A DNA stretch of 39,320 bases from Anaerolineae bacterium (GTDB taxonomy: Bacteria; Chloroflexota; Anaerolineae; Anaerolineales; Villigracilaceae): positions 1-39,320 of the forward strand of contig JAFLCF010000013.1 of NCBI GenBank assembly GCA_017303735.1, given 5' to 3'. The notes beneath the pieces are model-generated. The model was given only the letters and a program-made list of their open reading frames with translations, was not told where the DNA came from and did no database searches. Positions within the stretch are counted from its first letter, which is position 1. Each line of letters starts with the position of its first letter. Positions 1-8,511 of the stretch are shown piece by piece. The position numbers were made by a program, and so were the translations under genes.

Positions 1-497
1 GTGACCTTGCCAACTTGCCCTTCAAAAAAGATTCTTTCGACGGCGCGGTATCGATGCACGCCATTCATCACCTTGCTTTGCCGGAACATCCCAAAGCCTA
101 TGCGGAGATTCATCGCGTCCTCGCACCGGGTCGCACGGCTGCCATCGTCAACGGTTGGCATAATCCATTGCTCATCCGCATGGCAGAACCGCTCATCGGT
201 TTGATGCGTAAGATGTCTGGTCGTTCTGAGAAGAAAAAGAAGGAATGGTTGAGCGAAGAAGACCCCGCCGGAACCTTTGTTCAGAAGATGACGCCAGAAT
301 GGTTGAAAAAAGAGATTGGCTCAACGATGCGCATTGAGATCAAACCGTGGCGCAGCATGAGTACCCGCATTATGCGCTGGTTCGTACGTCCATTAGGCGG
401 CAAGACATTCTTGAAATTTGTTTTCTGGCTCGAAGGCATCTTCCCGAAATTCTTTGCGGAGAATGGTCAGTATCCTTTGATCGTGATTATGAAATAA
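1..497 (+). CDS. Class I SAM-dependent methyltransferase, C-terminal part (5' end outside window)
   Basis: The open frame runs in from the left edge without a start, so only the C-terminal ~164 residues are present. The visible part begins in a segment typical of Methyltransf_11 proteins: an acidic DLANLPF-type stretch, then SFDGAVSMHAIHHL (motif II region) and IHRVLAPGR (motif III region). The SAM-binding glycine loop must lie upstream of the window. The C-terminus is basic and aromatic and may sit near a membrane, but I see no clear membrane segment. The next methyltransferase starts one base after the stop, so the two are probably co-transcribed. The substrate cannot be read from the sequence; the neighbourhood suggests a sugar or lipid-linked glycan precursor. 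Confidence 0.75.
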   Translation, partial: DLANLPFKKDSFDGAVSMHAIHHLALPEHPKAYAEIHRVLAPGRTAAIVNGWHNPLLIRMAEPLIGLMRKMSGRSEKKKKEWLSEEDPAGTFVQKMTPEWLKKEIGSTMRIEIKPWRSMSTRIMRWFVRPLGGKTFLKFVFWLEGIFPKFFAENGQYPLIVIMK

Positions 498-498
498 T

Positions 499-1299
499 AT
501 GTCTAAGTTTACAGATCAGCAATATCTCACGACAGATCAGTATAAAGACCCGAGCAACCTCGATGTGCGCCTTGAGATTCATAATCGCTTTAGCACGAAT
601 CCTTATGGTTGGTTCAATTGGGTCTTTGATACTCTTGCCAGCCTACCGAAAGATGCAAATCTTTTGGAGCTAGGTTCCGGTTCTGGGGCATTGTGGTTAA
701 ATATTGCTGACAAAATTCCATTCAAATGGAATATTACATTGAGCGATCTGTCCCCAGGGATGTTGGATGCTGCCTGGCGCAATCTCGTTGTGACTGGCAG
801 GATTTTCAAGTTTGAACAGATTGACGCTCAGTCCATTCCTTATAAGGATGATACCTTTGATATAGTCATTGCCAATCATATGCTCTATCATGTACCTGAT
901 CGCTCAAAAGCACTTTCCGAAATAAGAAGAGTGTTGAAAAAAGGCGGTCATTTAATTGCAACCACTGTTGGCGAATCGCACATGAAGGAACTTACAGATT
1001 GGCTGCGGCGTGTTGATAGTGATAATGATTTTTCCCCGTTTATCCTCCCCTTTACCCTCGAAAATGGCAGAGAACAATTAGAGAAGGTTTTTTCGGAAGT
1101 CACTATTTTACGTTACGAGGACGGACTGGAGGTAACTGATATTGACCTCTTGATGGCTTATCTTCGTTCTGCTATTCGTGCTTCGGATGTTTCTGAAGAT
1201 GAATTCGCAAAAGTCAAAATTGATCTGGAAAAAGAATTAAAGAAAAATGGCAGGATCTTTATCTCAAAAGACTCTGGCTTATTTAAAGCGATCAAATAA
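499..1299 (+). CDS. Class I SAM-dependent methyltransferase
   Basis: A complete 266-residue protein. Motif I (LLELGSGSGALW, about residues 55-66) is the SAM-binding glycine loop. DLSPGM follows as the acidic ribose-binding strand, then DTFDIVIANHMLYHV and IRRVLKKGGHLIATT as post-motifs of the Methyltransf_11/25 type. The start codon lies directly behind the stop of the preceding methyltransferase, which argues for translational coupling. The protein is probably cytosolic. The substrate is unknown; a polysaccharide-linked methylation is an inference from the neighbours only. Confidence 0.82.
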   Translation: MSKFTDQQYLTTDQYKDPSNLDVRLEIHNRFSTNPYGWFNWVFDTLASLPKDANLLELGSGSGALWLNIADKIPFKWNITLSDLSPGMLDAAWRNLVVTGRIFKFEQIDAQSIPYKDDTFDIVIANHMLYHVPDRSKALSEIRRVLKKGGHLIATTVGESHMKELTDWLRRVDSDNDFSPFILPFTLENGREQLEKVFSEVTILRYEDGLEVTDIDLLMAYLRSAIRASDVSEDEFAKVKIDLEKELKKNGRIFISKDSGLFKAIK

Positions 1300-1413
1300 C
1301 TTTTTAAGTTCGGATGGTCGACTAAACTCATTTTTTGTCTTTATATCGAGCACTATTAGAAATAAATGGAAAATTACATAGTGCGGCAAAAAAACTGCAA
1401 TCGTAAATCGCAA

Positions 1414-3435
1414 ATGAAAAAGAAGCTCTCTCCTGAAATTATCTTCCTTCTCCTAATCTCTGCCATTGTGTTTTTACCGCACATCGGCAATTTGACCTAT
1501 TACAAGGACGATTGGTATTACATTTACGATGGCATGTTGGGCGGCGCGAAGATATTCCATGAAATGTTCCGCATTGATAGACCGGCGCGTGGATTTTTCT
1601 TCGAGTGGTATTTCTCGCTGATTGGCACAAATCCACTGGCTTGGCATGTAGGCGCATTCGTTTGGCGGGCATTGGCGGCAGTGGGTGCTTTATGGATCTT
1701 CAATATTCTTTGGAAAGAAAACCGCAAATTCAATTTCATCGCCGCGCTTTTGTTCGCGATCTATCCCGGCTACTTTTGGTGGATCAGCGCTATCGAATAC
1801 CAGCCGATGATCGCCAGCCTCGCGTTGCAGGTCTTTTCGATTGCGTTCACGCTCATAGGGTTGCAAGTTGAAAGCCGTAAGTTGAAGGTTGCTTATATGG
1901 CAGGGGCAATTCTCACGGGTTGGAGTTACATTGCACTGGTTGATTACGCCATTGGCATGGAAGCCTTCCGTTTTATTGCGGTGTATGTGTTGGTGACACG
2001 TGAATCTCAAAATACATTTTTGAAAAAATTACTCGCCGCCCTCAAAGCCTGGGCATGGACAGTGGTCATTCCGCTTGGCATCATCATCTGGCGCGTGTTC
2101 TTTTTTACCAATGAACGCAAAGCAACCGACATCGGTGGTCAGTTGAGCGTGTTCCTTGTCAACCCAGTTGCCACCTCAATGGACTGGTTCTTCCAAATTT
2201 ACAACAGTCTCTTAAATCTCAGCGTGCTGGCGTGGATGAATCAATTTCCGGCGTTCGTGCAGATGATGCGTCTGCGAGATGTTGGGTTCGGGATTGTGAT
2301 TGCTGTCCTTGTAGTGATGCTCGTGGTTTTTGCAGAGAGGCGTATCAAAGCTCCGACAGAGTCGAAGGACGAAGATGGCAACCAGCCCCAAGTCACGCAT
2401 GAGGCGTTGATTCTCGGCGGGCTGGGCATGATTTTCGGAATCCTTCCGGTTATCATGGCGAATCGAACGATCAATATTTCCGGTTTCTCTCATTACGGGC
2501 TGCCTACTTCGTTGGCTGCGGCGGTTTTCATGGCGGCGTTTGTTGAACTCATTTCCATTCAACGGGTGCGTGCGGTGATGTTGCATGCTGTAGTTGCATT
2601 TGCAGCGCTGGCTCATTTTGGGATTGCGACGAATGCAGTGACGGAAGAAACCGCGCTGCAAAATTTTTGGCGACAAGTAAGTTGGCGTGTGCCCGCGCTT
2701 CGCTCTGGTACGACGCTTGTGATCCACTACCCATTGCCTGGCATGGGCGACGGTGGGTTCGCATTGATGGAAGCTGCAAATGTGATTTACTTTCCAGAAT
2801 TTACCGGCGAGATTCCCGTGCATTACCCTGTATCTGGTCTGACGTTGAACAGTGAGAACCTGCCCGGTATATTGGATGGCACACAGGTTATTGAGTCTGG
2901 CTATCGCAGCCACACGTATACGATCGATTACAGCAATGTGCTAGTGTTGAGCCAACCGACATTGAACTCCTGTGTGCATGTGATCTATGGGGCGCATCCG
3001 CTGATCTCGGAATATGACCCGCTGAATGTGTCGCTGGTTGCGCCGCGGTCTAAGATCGAAAATGTGATCGCGGATGCGAAACCTGTTTCGCCGCCCGTTT
3101 CCATTTTTGGTGAAGAGACGGAACGCGGCTGGTGTCATTATTTTCAAGCGGCAGACCTGGCGGCACAGCTCGGAGATTGGGGAAAAGTTTCTGCACTGGG
3201 TGACGAAGCGATTGCTCTTTCGCTCAGCCCCGAAGACCGTGTGGAATGGCTGCCCTTCCTGAAAGCCTATGCCATCACTGGCGATGCAGAGACGTTGAAA
3301 CAGCTTGCCAAGCGTGTGGTCGGTGAAAAGGCAATTCGTTTGCAGGCGTGTGCGATGTTAAGTGGAATTGAGCAGCCGTTGGCGGAAGAAGTCAAACAGG
3401 TTGTTGATAAAGACTATTGTAAAAATTCAGAGTAA
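1414..3435 (+). CDS. Large polytopic membrane protein, GT-C glycosyltransferase-like
   Basis: 673 residues from the ATG at 1414; an in-frame ATG at 1366 would add 16 polar residues. The first membrane segment (about residues 7-24) is followed by an external loop with YYKDDWYYIYDG. Paired acidic residues in the first loop are typical of polyprenyl-phosphate-sugar dependent GT-C enzymes. About ten further hydrophobic segments reach to about residue 410. The remaining ~250 residues are soluble and end in a helical, TPR-like tail. I cannot assign a GT family; a flippase or polymerase-like role is possible. Around 1861-1896 the coding sequence contains a short in-frame tandem repeat (AGTTGAA units) like those in the spacers of this window. 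Confidence 0.6.
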   Translation: MKKKLSPEIIFLLLISAIVFLPHIGNLTYYKDDWYYIYDGMLGGAKIFHEMFRIDRPARGFFFEWYFSLIGTNPLAWHVGAFVWRALAAVGALWIFNILWKENRKFNFIAALLFAIYPGYFWWISAIEYQPMIASLALQVFSIAFTLIGLQVESRKLKVAYMAGAILTGWSYIALVDYAIGMEAFRFIAVYVLVTRESQNTFLKKLLAALKAWAWTVVIPLGIIIWRVFFFTNERKATDIGGQLSVFLVNPVATSMDWFFQIYNSLLNLSVLAWMNQFPAFVQMMRLRDVGFGIVIAVLVVMLVVFAERRIKAPTESKDEDGNQPQVTHEALILGGLGMIFGILPVIMANRTINISGFSHYGLPTSLAAAVFMAAFVELISIQRVRAVMLHAVVAFAALAHFGIATNAVTEETALQNFWRQVSWRVPALRSGTTLVIHYPLPGMGDGGFALMEAANVIYFPEFTGEIPVHYPVSGLTLNSENLPGILDGTQVIESGYRSHTYTIDYSNVLVLSQPTLNSCVHVIYGAHPLISEYDPLNVSLVAPRSKIENVIADAKPVSPPVSIFGEETERGWCHYFQAADLAAQLGDWGKVSALGDEAIALSLSPEDRVEWLPFLKAYAITGDAETLKQLAKRVVGEKAIRLQACAMLSGIEQPLAEEVKQVVDKDYCKNSE

Positions 3436-3455
3436 ACTTTGATTGTTATAAACCT

Positions 3456-3598
3456 GCTGGTTGAGTAGCCCAGCGTGATCCTGGCTGGGCGTATCGAAAC
3501 CAGCAATGAGATAAAAATTAGAAATTGATGGTCGGAATAAAATTTAGAGACGTGGTCTCGATATGCCTTCGGCTATCGCCTCAGGCTACTCGACCACC
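3456..3598. repeat. REPIN-like pair of REP-type palindromes (pair 1)
   Basis: Two copies of one palindromic family in opposite orientation. The first (3456-3504) runs from GCTGGTTGAGTAG to CGTATCGAAACCAGC. The second (3552-3598) runs from GTGGTCTCGATATG to GGCTACTCGACCACC. Each has its own inner stem and the two together form a larger inverted repeat with a 47-bp spacer. The pair fills the spacer before the PseB-like gene. Two more pairs occur at 10846-11010 and 11333-11452. Confidence 0.85.
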
Positions 3599-3618
3599 AT
3601 TTGTAACAAGGAGATTTC

Positions 3619-4629
3619 ATGGACTGGAAAAATCAAGTGGTACTCATCACCGGCGGGACCGGTTCCTTCGGCAAGAAGTTCACAAAAATTCTGCTCGAAG
3701 AGAAACAACCGAAGAAGATCATCATCTTCAGCCGCGATGAGTTGAAACAACACGAAATGCAGGTCGGCGGATACAACGACCCGCGCCTGCGCTATTTCAT
3801 CGGTGATGTGCGCGACCGTGAACGCATGGTGCGTGCCATGCATGGCGTTGATATCGTCGTTCATGCGGCGGCGTTGAAGCAGGTGCCTGCTTGCGAATAC
3901 AACCCGATGGAAGCCATCAAGACCAATATCATGGGCACGGCGAACGTGGTCGAAGCAGCATTGGATGCAGGAGTGAAGAAAGTGCTCACCGTCAGCACCG
4001 ATAAAGCCGTCAGCCCGGCGAACCTGTATGGAGCCACCAAACTTGCCGCTGAGAAGTTAACGATTCAGAGTAATGCCTATGCCGCGGGTTCAGCGACCCG
4101 CTATTCCTGCGTCCGATACGGGAACGTCGTCGGTAGTCGCGGCTCGGTGGTGCCTCTCTTCCTCAAGCTGCGATCCACGGGCAAAGTCACCATCACCGAT
4201 GACCGTATGACCCGCTTCTGGCTTTCGCTGGAACAGGGCGTGCGCTTCGTCATCGACAGCATCGAACAGATGGAAGGCGGCGAGGTCTTCGTGCCAAAGA
4301 TCCCCAGCACCAAAGTGACCGATCTTGCACGCGCCATTGCGCCGGATGCAGAGATCAACATCATTGGCATTCGCCCCGGCGAGAAATTGCACGAAATGCT
4401 CATCTCTGAAGATGAGGCACGTCATACCATTGAGTTGGATAAAATGTACGTTGTTCAGCCTGCCGAAGCCACCTGGTTCGGGTATTCATGGAAGGGCAAA
4501 GGCAAAGAACTCAAAGAAGGCTTTTCCTATTCGAGCGATAACAACACCGAATGGCTCGACGTGGAAGGCATCAAAAAATATATTGCTCCATTTGAAGAAT
4601 TGTTCGCACAGGGTAAACTCGAAGGATAG
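3619..4629 (+). CDS. pseB: UDP-GlcNAc 4,6-dehydratase (inverting), PseB-like
   Basis: A soluble 336-residue extended SDR of the PseB/FlaA1 type, shorter than the membrane-anchored CapD relatives. Visible are the NAD(P)-binding TGGTGSFG (11-18), the family motif STDKA (126-130) and the catalytic Y137-x3-K141 in LYGATK. PseB converts UDP-GlcNAc to UDP-2-acetamido-2,6-dideoxy-L-arabino-hexos-4-ulose, the first step to pseudaminic acid and other 2,6-dideoxy amino sugars. A Shine-Dalgarno AAGGAG lies just before the ATG. No PseC aminotransferase, PseH or PseG is visible in the window, so the end product is not certain to be pseudaminic acid. Confidence 0.8.
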   Translation: MDWKNQVVLITGGTGSFGKKFTKILLEEKQPKKIIIFSRDELKQHEMQVGGYNDPRLRYFIGDVRDRERMVRAMHGVDIVVHAAALKQVPACEYNPMEAIKTNIMGTANVVEAALDAGVKKVLTVSTDKAVSPANLYGATKLAAEKLTIQSNAYAAGSATRYSCVRYGNVVGSRGSVVPLFLKLRSTGKVTITDDRMTRFWLSLEQGVRFVIDSIEQMEGGEVFVPKIPSTKVTDLARAIAPDAEINIIGIRPGEKLHEMLISEDEARHTIELDKMYVVQPAEATWFGYSWKGKGKELKEGFSYSSDNNTEWLDVEGIKKYIAPFEELFAQGKLEG

Positions 4630-4635
4630 TTCGTC

Positions 4636-4690
4636 GGTTGAAGGTCACAGGTTCAAGGTTGCAAGTTCCTTCAACCTGTACCTTTCAACT
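4636..4690. repeat. Spacer hairpin built from GGTTGAA-type short repeats
   Basis: The spacer between the PseB-like gene and the RmlD-like gene is a run of GGTT(G/C)AAGG units followed by their complement. CAGGTTCAAGG (4648-4658) pairs with CCTTCAACCTG (4668-4678) with one mismatch, and the outer arms pair imperfectly. No T-run follows, so it does not look like an ordinary intrinsic terminator. The same repeat style recurs at 8512, 14601, 31256 and 33472. Confidence 0.7.
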
Positions 4691-4710
4691 TTCAACATGG
4701 AACCTAACTC

Positions 4711-5628
4711 ATGAAAATCCTACTCACTGGTGTTAGCGGATTGCTCGGCATCAACTTCGCACAGGAAATGATGAACGAGCAAGAGATCATTGGCGTGGAC
4801 CGCGGCAAGCTGACCCAAGCGCCTTTCACGGTCATGAAATATGACCTGCTCGAAAAAGACGCAGTCGAGTCGATCCTCGATCAGTCCCGTCCCGACTGGG
4901 TGGTCAACTGCGCGGCTCTTGCCGACCTCGATATCTGCGAGAACGACCCCAGCCTTGCCAAACGCCTGAACACAGATCTTCCGCGCCAGCTTGCCCGCGC
5001 CAGCAGACAACGCAGTATCCCTTTCACACACATTTCCACCGATGCCGTCTTTGATGGTCAAAAAGATGGATTCTACAGCGAAGAAGATTCCCCCAACCCG
5101 ATCGGGGTGTACGCCAAAACCAAGTTCGACGGCGAATGGGCAGTGCTGACCGAACACCCCAATGCCACTGTGGCGCGAGTCAATTTTTACGGGTGGAGCT
5201 TAAGCGGCAGACGCAGCCTTGCCGAATTCTTCCATAACAACCTCACTCACAACAAAAGCATGAGCGGTTTTACCGACGTCCTCTTTTGCCCGATGTTGGT
5301 GAACGATACCGCCCGCACCCTCCTGAAAATGTTCAATCGCGGATTGAAAGGGCTCTATCATCTTGTCGGTCCGCAGGCGATGAGCAAATATCAGTTTGGC
5401 GTAGAGATCGCCCGCCGTTTCAACATGCGCGAAAGTGATATCACCCCGAAATCGGTCAGTTTTGCCGGGCTGCTTGCCAAACGTTCCAACAATCTTTGGC
5501 TTTCTACCCGCAAGCTGTCCACAGATTTGGGCACAGATCTCCCCGACTTCTCCACAGGGTTGGAAGAGTTTTACACACAGTACTCTCAAGGTTATCCACA
5601 GAAAATCCGCAGTTATCAACAACAATAG
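4711..5628 (+). CDS. RmlD-like NAD(P)-dependent sugar-nucleotide reductase (SDR)
   Basis: 305 residues, related to dTDP-4-dehydrorhamnose reductase (RmlD/RfbD). The cofactor loop GVSGLLG is at 7-13, the family motif STDAVFDG at 109-116 and the catalytic Y134-x3-K138 in YAKTK. The enzyme would reduce a 4-keto sugar nucleotide. Its position after the PseB-like dehydratase suggests that the 4-keto product could be its substrate, but this is inference. No rmlA, rmlB or rmlC is nearby, so dTDP-rhamnose itself is not favoured. The last ~38 codons are written in the DnaA-box array that continues into the spacer, giving an odd Gln/Tyr/Ser-rich tail. Confidence 0.75.
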   Translation: MKILLTGVSGLLGINFAQEMMNEQEIIGVDRGKLTQAPFTVMKYDLLEKDAVESILDQSRPDWVVNCAALADLDICENDPSLAKRLNTDLPRQLARASRQRSIPFTHISTDAVFDGQKDGFYSEEDSPNPIGVYAKTKFDGEWAVLTEHPNATVARVNFYGWSLSGRRSLAEFFHNNLTHNKSMSGFTDVLFCPMLVNDTARTLLKMFNRGLKGLYHLVGPQAMSKYQFGVEIARRFNMRESDITPKSVSFAGLLAKRSNNLWLSTRKLSTDLGTDLPDFSTGLEEFYTQYSQGYPQKIRSYQQQ

Positions 5629-5802
5629 GGCAAAACGGATTTTTGTCCACCCCAAGTTATCCACAGATTCCACGCAGTTACCCACAGAAAAGCGCATTTT
5701 TTCCACAATTTCTACCAATTATCTGCCATAACCAGCAGATTTACCCCGAATTATCCACAAGAATCCCCCACTTATCCACAGCTTTTTTAATAGTTATTCA
5801 CA
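5515..5802 (+). other. Array of same-orientation DnaA boxes on a ~21-bp period
   Basis: Exact TTATNCACA boxes lie at 5592, 5657, 5751, 5772 and 5794. One-mismatch boxes lie at 5548, 5571, 5614, 5678 and 5699, and weaker ones at 5515 and 5643. All read on the plus strand. Start-to-start steps are mostly 21-23 bp (5571-5592-5614, 5657-5678-5699, 5751-5772-5794), about two helical turns. The array covers the end of the RmlD-like gene and the whole spacer up to the Shine-Dalgarno of the next gene. An AT-rich stretch lies at 5781-5800. It could be a replication origin or a DnaA-binding/titration cluster. No dnaA, dnaN or gyrB is in the window. Confidence 0.75.
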
Positions 5803-5812
5803 AGGAGCCCAC

Positions 5813-6163
5813 ATGAAAACCCTTCTCCAGCTCGAAGAATTCCTACTGTTTGCCTTTTCTCTATTCCTTTTCTCTCAATTGGATTCCTCCTGGGGACTCT
5901 TCGCCCTCCTCTTCTTTGCCCCCGATCTGAGCATGCTCGGTTATTTGATTAATCCCCGCCTCGGCGCCTGGACCTATAACCTGATCCACCACAAGGGAAC
6001 TGGGGTTACGCTGTATGTTTTAGGCTCCCTACTCGCCACTCCCTGGCTGATGTTTGCCGGAACCCTGCTCTTCGCTCACTCCAGCTTCGACCGCATCCTC
6101 GGCTATGGCTTGAAACACGAAGATGCCTTTCAAAATACACATTTAGGCAGGATCGGAAGATAA
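5813..6163 (+). CDS. DUF4260 family small membrane protein
   Basis: 116 residues with about four hydrophobic segments, matching the DUF4260 family in length and in the pattern APDLSMLGYLINPRLG, YNLIHH and ..HSSFDRILGYGLKHEDAF, then a short tail LGRIGR. The function of the family is unknown. A strong AAGGAG sits directly in front of the ATG, immediately after the last DnaA box. The Nudix gene follows within three bases and the pair is probably one transcript. Confidence 0.8.
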   Translation: MKTLLQLEEFLLFAFSLFLFSQLDSSWGLFALLFFAPDLSMLGYLINPRLGAWTYNLIHHKGTGVTLYVLGSLLATPWLMFAGTLLFAHSSFDRILGYGLKHEDAFQNTHLGRIGR

Positions 6164-6165
6164 AA

Positions 6166-6702
6166 TTGACACACTCTATGAAACCGGAACGACTTGCAAG
6201 AGAAATTGTCTATCAAAGCAGATGGGTGAACCTGTATAAAGACACAGTCCAATTCCCAAATGGCTTTGTCATCGACAAATTTCACCTGCTTGATTTTGAA
6301 CGTGAAGCCGTAGCGGCTGTGATGGAAAATGTAAACGGCGAGGTGATCTTTGCGCGCATTCCGCGCTACACCACCGGTTTGGCAGAATGGGAACTCCCCG
6401 CAGGCGGCATGGAACTTGGCGAAGAGATTCTCGAATCTGCCAAACGCGAACTACTAGAAGAAACTGGTCACACTTCTACCGATCACAAATTGATTTACAC
6501 CTATTACCCAATGAATGGGAACGCAAATCAAGTCTTTCACATTGTCTTTTGCAAAGCTGGTGAGTCTGTGCAGGCGTTTGATACGAATGAAGTAGCTGAA
6601 GTGCGCTGGTTTACGCGAGAAGAGATCAAGCAATTGTTGAAAGATCAAAAGATCAAAGATGGCTTTTCTCTGACGGCGTTGTTACTATGGCTGCAAGGAT
6701 GA
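6166..6702 (+). CDS. Nudix hydrolase (ADP-ribose/NDP-sugar pyrophosphatase type)
   Basis: 178 residues if started at TTG 6166, which has a good GGAAGA Shine-Dalgarno five bases upstream; an ATG at 6178 gives 174 residues. The Nudix box GX5EX7REUXEEXGU is intact: G80, E86, R94-E95, E98-E99, G101. The N-terminal half has the ADP-ribose pyrophosphatase look (YQSRWVNLYKDTV...). It would hydrolyse a nucleoside diphosphate linked to another group. In this locus an NDP-sugar housekeeping role is plausible but not shown. Confidence 0.85.
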   Translation: MTHSMKPERLAREIVYQSRWVNLYKDTVQFPNGFVIDKFHLLDFEREAVAAVMENVNGEVIFARIPRYTTGLAEWELPAGGMELGEEILESAKRELLEETGHTSTDHKLIYTYYPMNGNANQVFHIVFCKAGESVQAFDTNEVAEVRWFTREEIKQLLKDQKIKDGFSLTALLLWLQG

Positions 6703-6705
6703 TCT

Positions 6706-7425
6706 ATGCCACTTGAATTACTTAAATCCAGAACAGGTCGAACTCTCATTGAGTCACATCGAGGTGTAGAAGGCAATATCCCTGAAAATTCATGGCTTGC
6801 CATTAAATTAGGATATGACCTCGGCGCAGATCTGATTGAAGTGGATATTCAAATGAGTTCAGATGGCGTACCTTTCCTGCGTCATAATTATCAATTGCCG
6901 GATGGTCGCTGGTGTAATTCATTAACCTGGAATGAACTTAACAAAGTACGGATTGACGATGAACCCTTGCCGCTTCTTGAAGATGTTTTGATTTGGGCAC
7001 GGGATGCCGAAGTAAATTTATCGCTGGACTTAAAATCCATCTTTACACCTAATCACGAATTATCAAAGGCAGTAATTCGTTTGCTGGAACGAACAGAAAC
7101 GCAGGCTAAAAACTTGTTGCTATTCGTAGATCATCAAGAATTGATCCAGTTTAAGATGTCCTACCCCGATATTGCTGTTCGTGCTTTGGTAACAGGGCGT
7201 TTAGCAGGCTATTCGGATTATATTAAGAAGCTTGGCGCAGATTGCATCAGCCTTTCATACGGTATGTTTTACCCCCAGGATGTTGAGGAAATCCATTCTG
7301 TTGGCGCTTCTGTCGTTTTGGGTGGCGTATGGAATACAAGTACGAGTTTATTTTCAGAAGTGGATATTGACATATTTAGTCATGGCAACCCTGCTGAAGC
7401 CAGAAAAATTCTCGAACATCAATAA
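6706..7425 (+). CDS. Glycerophosphodiester phosphodiesterase family protein
   Basis: 239 residues with the GDPD signature: catalytic H18 in SHRG, PENS at 26-29, metal-binding E45 and D47 in IEVDIQ, and the second catalytic histidine H60 in LRHN. No signal peptide is visible, so it is likely cytosolic. It starts three bases after the Nudix gene and is followed by the NeuB-type synthase 12 bases later. GDPD-like proteins can act on phosphodiesters other than glycerophosphodiesters; a role in polymer or donor turnover is inference. Confidence 0.83.
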   Translation: MPLELLKSRTGRTLIESHRGVEGNIPENSWLAIKLGYDLGADLIEVDIQMSSDGVPFLRHNYQLPDGRWCNSLTWNELNKVRIDDEPLPLLEDVLIWARDAEVNLSLDLKSIFTPNHELSKAVIRLLERTETQAKNLLLFVDHQELIQFKMSYPDIAVRALVTGRLAGYSDYIKKLGADCISLSYGMFYPQDVEEIHSVGASVVLGGVWNTSTSLFSEVDIDIFSHGNPAEARKILEHQ

Positions 7426-7437
7426 AGGAGACATTAC

Positions 7438-8508
7438 ATGGAAATCAAATTTGGAAAACACACCATCGGCTTGAACCACCCCACTTACTTCATTGCCGAC
7501 ATCGCAGCGAATCATGACGGTGACATGGAACGAGCAAAACAACTGATCCGCCTTGCAAAAGAAGCAGGGGCAGATGCTGCCAAATTCCAGAATTTTGACG
7601 CGCCAAAAATCGTCTCAGATTATGGCTTCAAAGCCATGAGCGGCGGACAGGTCTCGCATCAGGCAAGTTGGAAGAAATCGGTCTTTGAGGTCTACAAAGG
7701 TGCATCCATTCCCTTTGAATGGTCTATGACCCTGGTGGAGGAATGCCAGGAAGTGGGTATCGATTATTTCTCTTCCCCTTACGATTTCGAAGCGATTGAC
7801 TTTCTCGATCAGTATGTGGAAGTTTACAAAGCGGGTTCCGGTGAAATTGACTGGATCGAAGCGCTTGAACGCATGGCATCCAAAGGCAAGCCGTTTTTTG
7901 TCGCCACAGGTGCATCCGATATTGGCGATGTGCAGCGTGCCGTTCATGCGATCCTAAAGCTCAACAAACAATTAGTATTGATGCAGTGCAATACTAATTA
8001 CACAGCCAGCCCAAACAACTATGACCATTTGCATTTGAACGTCTTAAAAACCTATGCGGCTATGTTCCCTGATGTCATCCTTGGTTTATCTGACCACACT
8101 CATTCTGTTGCGCCCGTCCTCGGTGCAGTAACCTTGGGTGCGCGCGTTATCGAACGTCACTTTACCGATAGCAACGACCGTGAAGGACCTGACCATAAAT
8201 TTGCGATGAACCCCGAGAACTGGGCAAAGATGGTCGAAGAGACTCGTCTGCTCGAACGCTCGCTAGGTAGCTCCGATAAATTCATTGCCGATAACGAACA
8301 GGACACCAAAGTCGTTCAGCGCCGCTGTCTGCGGGCCGCACGCGATATCAAGGCTGGCGAAACCTTCACCCGCGACATGATCGATGTACTGCGTCCTGCC
8401 ACGATAGGCGCGATCAAGCCACATGAAATTGAAAATGTCATTGGCACAAAGGCTTTGGCAGATATGCCCAAAGGCAAAGAATTGCGTTGGATAGATTTAG
8501 GTGCGTAG
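7438..8508 (+). CDS. NeuB-type nonulosonate (sialic acid-like) synthase with SAF domain
   Basis: 356 residues. The NeuB TIM barrel covers about 1-285, with FIADIAANHDGD near the N-terminus, AKFQ at 48-51 and ERHFTD (239-244) followed by NDREGPDHKF. A C-terminal SAF (antifreeze-like) domain spans about 295-354 and includes R319, the type of arginine that reaches into the partner subunit's active site in NeuB dimers. It condenses PEP with a 6-carbon N-acylated sugar to give a 9-carbon nonulosonate. The HFTDxxDRxGPD region resembles NeuB/LegI more than PseI, so legionaminate- or Neu5Ac-like products are as likely as pseudaminate. A good AAAGGAG precedes the ATG. Confidence 0.85.
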   Translation: MEIKFGKHTIGLNHPTYFIADIAANHDGDMERAKQLIRLAKEAGADAAKFQNFDAPKIVSDYGFKAMSGGQVSHQASWKKSVFEVYKGASIPFEWSMTLVEECQEVGIDYFSSPYDFEAIDFLDQYVEVYKAGSGEIDWIEALERMASKGKPFFVATGASDIGDVQRAVHAILKLNKQLVLMQCNTNYTASPNNYDHLHLNVLKTYAAMFPDVILGLSDHTHSVAPVLGAVTLGARVIERHFTDSNDREGPDHKFAMNPENWAKMVEETRLLERSLGSSDKFIADNEQDTKVVQRRCLRAARDIKAGETFTRDMIDVLRPATIGAIKPHEIENVIGTKALADMPKGKELRWIDLGA

Positions 8509-8511
8509 TAA

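Noticed and set aside
5515..5802. CRISPR array
   Set aside because: The repeated part is a 9-bp DnaA box with degenerate flanks on a 21-bp period; there is no long constant repeat, no unique 30-bp spacers and no cas gene.
5515..5802. Firm call of chromosomal oriC
   Set aside because: No dnaA, dnaN, gyrB or rpmH is in the window, genes on both sides run in the same direction, and skew could not be computed. It is kept only as a DnaA-box array.
5435..5816. Two plus-strand frames of about 100 codons across the DnaA-box array
   Set aside because: They only translate the repeated boxes (recurring LST/STG-type peptides) and overlap the real RmlD-like gene; no start signal or family resemblance.
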